Shown one piece after another: positions 23,000-27,326 of a DNA stretch of 27,326 bases. The stretch's first letter is position 1. Every line of letters begins with the position of its first letter. The notes under the pieces are model-generated. The model saw nothing but the letters and a program-made list of their open reading frames with translations. It did no database searches and was not told the DNA's origin. The stretch is from Lachnoclostridium sp. UBA3262 (lineage in GTDB: Bacteria > Bacillota > Clostridia > Lachnospirales > Lachnospiraceae), in contig DEUM01000031.1 of assembly GCA_002362575.1 (NCBI GenBank), positions 1-27,326 of the forward strand, in the 5' to 3' direction. Both the position numbers and the translations under genes were made by a program.

Positions 23000-24925
23000 A
23001 TGTTAAATGGAAGAAAGACAATAGGAGTTCTTATTTTTGATATGACCAGCTCATATCAGGAAAACATTTGTTATGCTCTGAATAAGTATGGTAGGCAGAA
23101 TGGCTATAATGTGCTTGTTTTTTCTGCCTGTACGATTTATGGCAGGGATTCAAGCAATGCAAGGGGGGAATACAATATCATTCACCTTGTTCCCTACGAG
23201 GATTTAGATGGGCTTATTGTATGCGACGATACGTTCTATAATGATAACATTGTCGGGGACGTCTGGGGACTTATCAAGAAGCGGGTTTCCTGTCCGGTGG
23301 TAAGCCTTCGCAGGAAAGTGGAGGGTTATTATAATGTTCTTGTGGATGACAATCTTTCAATATCGGGCATAGTACGACATTTTTATGAGGTTCATCATTA
23401 TGAGCGGATTGCATTTATGTCGGGACCGTTACACCACCCGGATGCCATTCGCCGTCTGGAAGATTATAAGCGGACGATGGCGGAACTCGGCTTGTCCTAC
23501 CCGGAGGAGTATATTTTTGAAGGAGATTTCTGGACGGAAAAGGGAAAAGAGGCGGCAGACTATTTCTCCTCTCTTACCAATCCACCTCGGGCAATTGTCT
23601 GCGCAAATGATTATATGGCGCTTTCCCTCAGTCGGGAGTTGGTTTTTTTAGGCTATATGATACCGGATGATTTTGCTATTTCAGGTTTTGATGATATTCA
23701 GGAGGCAGGCGCCAACCTGCCGCCGCTTACCACCTGTGCGGTGTCAGTAGATGAACTGGGGAAGCGGACAATAGATATGTTCCGCCGTTTATTTGGGGGA
23801 GAAAAGATAGAACCATGTGAATATGTACCGGCTAACCCAATCATTCGCAATTCATGTGGCTGTTTAACTTCTGATATAAACTCCGTTATTATTTTGCGCA
23901 TGCAAAAAACGGACCAGTACAATAAGCTTTTGTCAAAAAGCATACACAATACTTTTACCTCGATTGAATTAGAAAATTTGCAGAATGTTGAAGATATCGG
24001 CGACTATCTTCAATTGGAAAAAAATCCGGACCAGACATTAGATTTTTATCTCTGCCTTGGTGACGACGGAGAAGGGAAGCATCCGAAAGTACGGATAAAA
24101 GCGCCCGGTTTTGCTGAATATTCCAAATCAGTCTATAGTTTGAAGAGTCTGGAAAAAATTGAGACTTCCCGTTTTTCTACAAGGGAGTTATTGCCACCGG
24201 AGGCAGTCCGGGATGAACCAATGTGTATCTTCTTTTTTACTATACATTATTTGGAATATAATTTTGGCTATGTGGCGGCTACACAGAGAACGCATGGGAA
24301 TTCCGATCCCATTTTCCATAGCTGGCTGTCAAATATCGGGAGTAAATTAGAGAATGTACGGATGCGGCATGAGAGTGAACAACTGCTGGAAAAATTGAAT
24401 ACTCTGTATATACAGGATACTTTGACAAAGCTGTATAACCGGAGGGGGTTTGAACAGTTGTCGGAGGAAGCATTTTGTGAGCTGGATGAAAATCACAATA
24501 AGGCGATGGTTCTCAGTGTAGATATGGATAATTTGAAAACAGTAAATGATACATATGGGCATGCCCATGGCGATATTGCACTGAAAGCAATTGCAGCTGC
24601 TTTGCAGAACGCTTCGAGAGGAGGGGAAATCTGTGCCCGCGTGGGCGGCGATGAGTTTTCTGTCTACGGCTCGGGATATGATGAAAAAATGGCGGAGCAG
24701 TTTCTTGATTCCTTTTATGGATATCTGGATACCTTCAATAAAGACAGTAAGCTGGAATATCAGGTAACCGCCAGCTCAGGATATTCGATTGCTCGCTATG
24801 AAGAAAACCAGACACTGGAATATTATATCCGGCTGAGTGATGACCGCCTTTATAAGGATAAAAAGCAGCGTAAAAAGAAGTATGGTGACTTAAGTTTGAG
24901 ACATGAAGAAAAAGAATACCAATAA
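23000..24925 (+). CDS. Diguanylate cyclase with LacI/PBP1-like sensor domain (no DNA-binding domain)
   Basis: This 641-residue cytoplasmic protein begins directly with a periplasmic-binding-protein-like fold of the LacI/PurR effector type (about 5-290). GVLIFDMTSSYQ is the first strand and ISGFDDI the late one. The HTH of LacI regulators is absent, and no signal peptide or membrane helix is present. A middle region (about 300-455) is of unclear fold. The GGDEF domain (about 460-630) carries DTLTKLYNRRGF and the active-site motif G549-G-D-E-F553 with the preceding metal/substrate segment VDMDNLKTVND. It should therefore make cyclic di-GMP from two GTP. The inhibitory I-site position reads RGGE (540-543) instead of RxxD, so product inhibition may be altered. 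GGAGG (22988-22992) supports ATG 23000. It closes the operon; a small sugar-like ligand probably controls it. Confidence 0.9.
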   Translation: MLNGRKTIGVLIFDMTSSYQENICYALNKYGRQNGYNVLVFSACTIYGRDSSNARGEYNIIHLVPYEDLDGLIVCDDTFYNDNIVGDVWGLIKKRVSCPVVSLRRKVEGYYNVLVDDNLSISGIVRHFYEVHHYERIAFMSGPLHHPDAIRRLEDYKRTMAELGLSYPEEYIFEGDFWTEKGKEAADYFSSLTNPPRAIVCANDYMALSLSRELVFLGYMIPDDFAISGFDDIQEAGANLPPLTTCAVSVDELGKRTIDMFRRLFGGEKIEPCEYVPANPIIRNSCGCLTSDINSVIILRMQKTDQYNKLLSKSIHNTFTSIELENLQNVEDIGDYLQLEKNPDQTLDFYLCLGDDGEGKHPKVRIKAPGFAEYSKSVYSLKSLEKIETSRFSTRELLPPEAVRDEPMCIFFFTIHYLEYNFGYVAATQRTHGNSDPIFHSWLSNIGSKLENVRMRHESEQLLEKLNTLYIQDTLTKLYNRRGFEQLSEEAFCELDENHNKAMVLSVDMDNLKTVNDTYGHAHGDIALKAIAAALQNASRGGEICARVGGDEFSVYGSGYDEKMAEQFLDSFYGYLDTFNKDSKLEYQVTASSGYSIARYEENQTLEYYIRLSDDRLYKDKKQRKKKYGDLSLRHEEKEYQ

Positions 24926-24992
24926 AACTATATAAAAATTTATTATTTATCTTTTAAGCTTTGTATGTTTTTCACAAAAAAAGAAATAGGTA

Positions 24993-25021
24993 TTGACTTT
25001 TCAATCAATAAATCCTATAAT
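24993..25021 (+). promoter_or_regulatory. Strong sigma-A promoter of the Amt-PII gene
   Basis: TTGACT (24993-24998) and a perfect TATAAT (25016-25021) are 17 nt apart. Transcription would start near 25028, about 144 nt before the ATG at 25172. The upstream part, 24926-24992, is AT-rich and shows no terminator or gene. Confidence 0.85.
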
Positions 25022-25040
25022 TGCACTCATAAACGACGAA

Positions 25041-25073
25041 GGCGTCAAGAACAATGTTCTTGGCGTCTTTTTT
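25041..25073 (+). terminator. Leader terminator (putative attenuator) before the Amt-PII gene
   Basis: GGCGTCAAGAAC (25041-25052) pairs with GTTCTTGGCGTC (25056-25067) in a 12-bp stem with two G-U wobbles and an AAT loop, followed by six T residues (25068-25073). It lies about 15-45 nt after the predicted transcription start and about 100 nt before the start codon. A competing hairpin, GACG-AAGG-CGTC (25035-25046), would occupy its left base. This layout is typical of conditional termination. Confidence 0.7.
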
Positions 25074-25075
25074 CA

Positions 25076-25124
25076 CGTTCGGCATGAGCCGTGCACCCAC
25101 ACGGAGTGTGACGAATGGCACGGC
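25076..25124 (+). promoter_or_regulatory. Structured leader segment between attenuator and Amt start codon
   Basis: GCCGTGC (25088-25094) pairs with GCACGGC (25118-25124). It encloses a second hairpin, CACAC-GGA-GTGTG (25098-25110). Alternative pairings exist: CGGC-ATGA-GCCG (25080-25091), and CGTTCG (25076-25081) with CGAATG (25112-25117). Mutually exclusive stems suggest a switching leader. I could not match it to a known riboswitch. Confidence 0.45.
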
Positions 25125-25171
25125 GAAAGAGGTTTGCAGAGCGTGATGTCAAAAAAATGGAGGTGCTTTTT

Positions 25172-26926
25172 ATGGATTTGAGTATTTGGTATTTGCTTGG
25201 TGCGGTGCTTGTATTTTTCATGCAGGCAGGTTTCGCAATGGTAGAGACAGGGTTCACCAGAGCAAAAAACGCAGGAAACATTATTATGAAAAATCTAATG
25301 GATTTTTGCATCGGTACAGGTGTATTTATTCTGTTAGGTTTTGGCATTATGAATTCAGAGAATTATTTCTTTGGATTTATCGGGAGACCGGAGTATCAGA
25401 TGTTTACAGATTTTGCGAATTTTGACTGGACAACGTTCTTCTTTCAGTTAGTATTTTGCGCAACCTGTGCTACCATCGTGTCCGGAGCCATGGCAGAGCG
25501 TACAAAGTTCAGTATGTACTGTGTGTACTCCGCCATTATTAGTGCGGTAGTATATCCGATAGAGGCCGGATGGTCGTGGAACAGCCAGGGCTGGCTGGCG
25601 CAGCTAGGGTTTGTTGATTTTGCCGGCTCTGCCGTAATACATATGGTTGGTGGTATTACTGCTTTGGTTGGTGCGGCAATTCTTGGACCGCGTATCGGCA
25701 AATTCCACAAAAATGGCAAGCCGCGTGCGATTCCGGGACATAATATTACAATCGGTGCGCTGGGATGTTTTATCTTATGGTTTGCATGGTATGGATTCAA
25801 CGGTGCGGCAGCAGGGGATTCTGCTTCTCTGGCGGCGATTCTTGGAACGACAACGTTAGCGCCGGCATTTGCAACTATGACGGTCATGATTGTAACATGG
25901 GTAAAATATGGTAAGCCGGATGTCTCTATGTGTCTGAATGGCTCTCTGGCCGGGCTTGTGGCAATTACTGCCGGATGTGCGAACGTAGATGGACTGGGTG
26001 CGATTATTATTGGAATCTGTTCCGGTATTATCGTTGTATTTGCCGTATGGTTTGTTGATAATGTATTAAAGGTAGACGATCCGGTCGGTGCAGTTGCCGT
26101 ACATGGCTGCAATGGTCTGTTTGGTACAATTGCCGTTGGACTTTTTGCTACCGGTACTCCGCAGGAGGCGTTTAACATTTCTTCTGCCGCGGCAGCAGGG
26201 GAGACGCTGGAGCCAGTCCGTGGTCTGTTTTACGGAGGCGGTTTTAAACTGCTGGGAATTCAGTGCTTAGGCGTTCTGGCAATTGGACTTTATGCCGCTG
26301 TTGTTATGGGTATCGTATTTTTTGCGATAAATAAGATTTGGGGACTGCGTGTATCTGCCGAGGAGGAGATTGAAGGTCTGGATTCGACCGAGCATGGTCT
26401 GCCGAGTGCATATGCGGACTTTATGCCAGCGGGAAATATGTTCTATACTTCTGGCGGTCCACTGCCGGGAACTTCTCAGGTAACAGGCTCTGTACCAGTG
26501 GAAAAGGCAGTTCCGGTTACGCCGGTTCCTTCGGTCACAAGACCAAAGAAGGAGACGGCAGAAGGAGAGACGAAGTTTACAAAGATTTCTATTATTGCAA
26601 GACAGAGCAAGTTCGAGGAACTCAAAGAAGCGTTATCGGCTATTGGTGTAAACGGTATTACTGTCACACAGGTACTCGGATGCGGCGCACAGAAAGGTAC
26701 AGCAGAATACTACCGTGGTGTTCCGGTAGATTTTACCTTGCTGCCTAAGACGAAGGTAGAAGTCGTTGTCAGTGCTGTTCCGGTTGAGAAGGTAGTCGAT
26801 GCGGTAAAAGAGGTACTGTATACAGGACATATCGGAGACGGTAAGATTTTCGTATATGATGTGGAAGATGTCATTAAGGTCAGAACGGGAGAAACCGGAT
26901 TTGATGCGTTGCAGGATGATAACTAG
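25172..26926 (+). CDS. Ammonium transporter Amt fused to a C-terminal PII (GlnK) domain
   Basis: This 584-residue protein joins an Amt/Rh channel (about 1-410) to a PII signal-transduction domain (about 469-580). The channel part has about eleven membrane segments, and the twin pore histidines are H157 (SAVIHMVGG) and H311 (VAVHGCNGLFG). A Pro/Val-rich linker (about 415-468) follows. The PII part starts TKISIIARQSKFEEL and has a T-loop GCGAQKGTAEYYRG with Y514 at the uridylylation/regulatory tyrosine position. The nucleotide-binding loops read TGHIGDGKIFVYDV. Normally a separate GlnK trimer blocks the Amt trimer when nitrogen is plentiful; here the regulator is tethered. ATG 25172 is supported by GGAGGTG (25159-25165). 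An earlier in-frame ATG (25115) lacks a ribosome binding site and falls in leader structure. The leader terminator suggests added control at elongation. Confidence 0.93.
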   Translation: MDLSIWYLLGAVLVFFMQAGFAMVETGFTRAKNAGNIIMKNLMDFCIGTGVFILLGFGIMNSENYFFGFIGRPEYQMFTDFANFDWTTFFFQLVFCATCATIVSGAMAERTKFSMYCVYSAIISAVVYPIEAGWSWNSQGWLAQLGFVDFAGSAVIHMVGGITALVGAAILGPRIGKFHKNGKPRAIPGHNITIGALGCFILWFAWYGFNGAAAGDSASLAAILGTTTLAPAFATMTVMIVTWVKYGKPDVSMCLNGSLAGLVAITAGCANVDGLGAIIIGICSGIIVVFAVWFVDNVLKVDDPVGAVAVHGCNGLFGTIAVGLFATGTPQEAFNISSAAAAGETLEPVRGLFYGGGFKLLGIQCLGVLAIGLYAAVVMGIVFFAINKIWGLRVSAEEEIEGLDSTEHGLPSAYADFMPAGNMFYTSGGPLPGTSQVTGSVPVEKAVPVTPVPSVTRPKKETAEGETKFTKISIIARQSKFEELKEALSAIGVNGITVTQVLGCGAQKGTAEYYRGVPVDFTLLPKTKVEVVVSAVPVEKVVDAVKEVLYTGHIGDGKIFVYDVEDVIKVRTGETGFDALQDDN

Positions 26927-26934
26927 ATTTGAGA

Positions 26935-27040
26935 TATAATTAGCCGGACGGTACCAAGTCGAACTCATTTCGACACAGGGTAATTGTTCAATCCTTTGCA
27001 GTTAGGCGGCGGATATCCTACCGTTTCTTGCCGGGATATC
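26935..27040 (+). ncRNA. Candidate structured RNA downstream of the Amt-PII gene
   Basis: A perfect TATAAT (26935-26940) starts 8 nt after the Amt stop, although its -35 (TTGCAG, 26909-26914, 20-nt spacing) is weak. Transcription would begin near 26947. There ACGGTA (26948-26953) can pair with TACCGT (27019-27024) around an internal hairpin, GTCGAA-CTCAT-TTCGAC (26958-26974). GGATATC occurs twice (27011-27017 and 27034-27040) and GATATCC can pair with the second copy, suggesting a pseudoknot or switch. It could be a 3' UTR, a riboswitch for a gene beyond the window, or a small RNA. I do not recognise the family. Confidence 0.35.
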
Positions 27041-27163
27041 ACTCCCAGCGAAAAATAAGTTGTTTCCCTTGTTTGCAAAAATATTCCGCCGCTTTTCGCA
27101 AAACTCGCTGTCTGCATTGTCGCTTTTCCTGCCTTTTGGCAGCGTTGCCGCCCGCCGGTCCTT
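27041..27163. other. Non-coding stretch before the nested palindrome
   Basis: I see no convincing gene here; short frames lack a ribosome binding site and family likeness. It holds a CTGCC-TTTT-GGCAG hairpin (27129-27142). CCGCCGC (27086-27092) is perfectly complementary to GCGGCGG (27006-27012) in the candidate RNA upstream, which hints that the whole 3' region may fold as one unit. Confidence 0.4.
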
Positions 27164-27322
27164 ATGCACCACCTCAGTTACCGATTACTGCGGGCAGCAC
27201 CAAAGGTGCACATACATGAAAGAAGGATGAAAAAACAAATTGATTTGTTTTTTCATCCTTCTTTCATGTATGGATGCTTCGCATCTGCCCGCAGTGTAAT
27301 GTAATTGACTCTGGTGGTGCAT
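27164..27322. repeat. Nested, multi-branched palindrome (cruciform-like element)
   Basis: Nearly all of this 159-bp stretch is self-complementary in nested layers. The outer stem is ATGCACCACC (27164-27173) with GGTGGTGCAT (27313-27322). It continues as TCAGTTAC (27174-27181) with GTAATTGA (27301-27308), one wobble. The middle stem is ACTGCGGGCAG (27187-27197) with CTGCCCGCAGT (27285-27295). Inside sit three hairpins: GCACC-AAA-GGTGC (27197-27209); a perfect 30-bp arm pair at 27211-27240 and 27243-27272 with only TG between; and GATGC-TTC-GCATC (27273-27285). The element may extend past the window. Possible explanations are a mobile-element end, a MITE-like repeat, a replication or recombination hairpin, or the core of a large structured RNA. 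Confidence 0.85.
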
Positions 27323-27326
27323 TTGT

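Noticed and set aside
25115..25171. N-terminal extension of the Amt-PII protein from ATG 25115
   Set aside because: It has no ribosome binding site, it lies in leader secondary structure, and Amt homologues begin near MDLSIWYLLG; GGAGGTG fits ATG 25172.
26969..26980. TTCGACACAGGG resembling the 5' end of tmRNA
   Set aside because: The surrounding sequence lacks the tRNA-like pairing ends, the tag reading frame and a CCA-type 3' end, so tmRNA is not supported.
27028..27219. Short open frame of 63 codons in the 3' non-coding region
   Set aside because: There is no ribosome binding site, the composition is biased, and the frame runs through hairpin sequences. It looks like a by-product of structured DNA.
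26927..27326. CRISPR array or tandem repeats in the terminal non-coding region
   Set aside because: The repeated words are inverted and nested, not regularly spaced direct repeats with spacers.

Overview
The window looks like chromosomal DNA of a gut-type Lachnospiraceae (Clostridia, Bacillota). This rests on the gene families seen together: a single-chain FabV/Ter-type enoyl reductase, a eukaryote-type NADP isocitrate dehydrogenase, a GH10 xylanase and a large GH2 enzyme, a class B sortase, paired COG0523 GTPases and an ammonium channel. Strong AGGAGG-like ribosome binding sites and moderate GC fit as well. A sigma-28/SigD-type promoter in front of a FliD-like gene suggests a flagellated organism, perhaps near Roseburia/Agathobacter. 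No rRNA, tRNA, CRISPR array, transposase or phage gene was seen.

Layout. 1-5898 (+): hemolysin III/TrhA-family membrane protein, fabV, then sbcD-sbcC with abutting stop and start codons. 5899-7656 (+): ZIP metal transporter behind a perfect palindrome, then a SigD-type promoter and a 220-residue FliD-like protein, closed by a bidirectional terminator. 7670-10683 (-): aspartate kinase followed 11 nt later by a secreted GH10 xylanase whose ribosome binding site overlaps the kinase stop codon. 10776-13275 (+): a metal-homeostasis-type operon made of a 91-aa unknown protein, a His-rich COG0523 GTPase, and a second GTPase fused to a YcgQ/DUF1980-like domain. 13274-14553 (+): icd with a near-consensus promoter. 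14579-18061 (-): giant GH2 glycosidase. 18109-24925 (+): probable five-gene operon of a GNAT acetyltransferase, class B sortase, multi-PAS degenerate hybrid histidine kinase, single-pass membrane protein and a LacI-like-sensor GGDEF protein. 24993-26926 (+): Amt ammonium channel fused to a PII (GlnK) domain, behind a leader containing an early intrinsic terminator. 26927-27326: about 400 bp with no convincing gene, holding a candidate structured RNA and a striking nested, multi-branched palindrome that nearly reaches the window end.

How it fits together. Most genes are housekeeping or ordinary accessory genes of a fermentative polysaccharide degrader. Four parts are most worth study. First, the sortase / pseudo-kinase / membrane protein / LacI-GGDEF set looks like an envelope-linked cyclic-di-GMP signalling unit in which the kinase has lost its phosphoryl-transfer residues. 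Second, the paired GTPases suggest a metal-delivery module. Third, the Amt-PII fusion with its attenuator-like leader suggests layered nitrogen control. Fourth, the 3'-terminal nested palindrome has no assigned function. All assignments come from reading motifs by eye; no database search was run.
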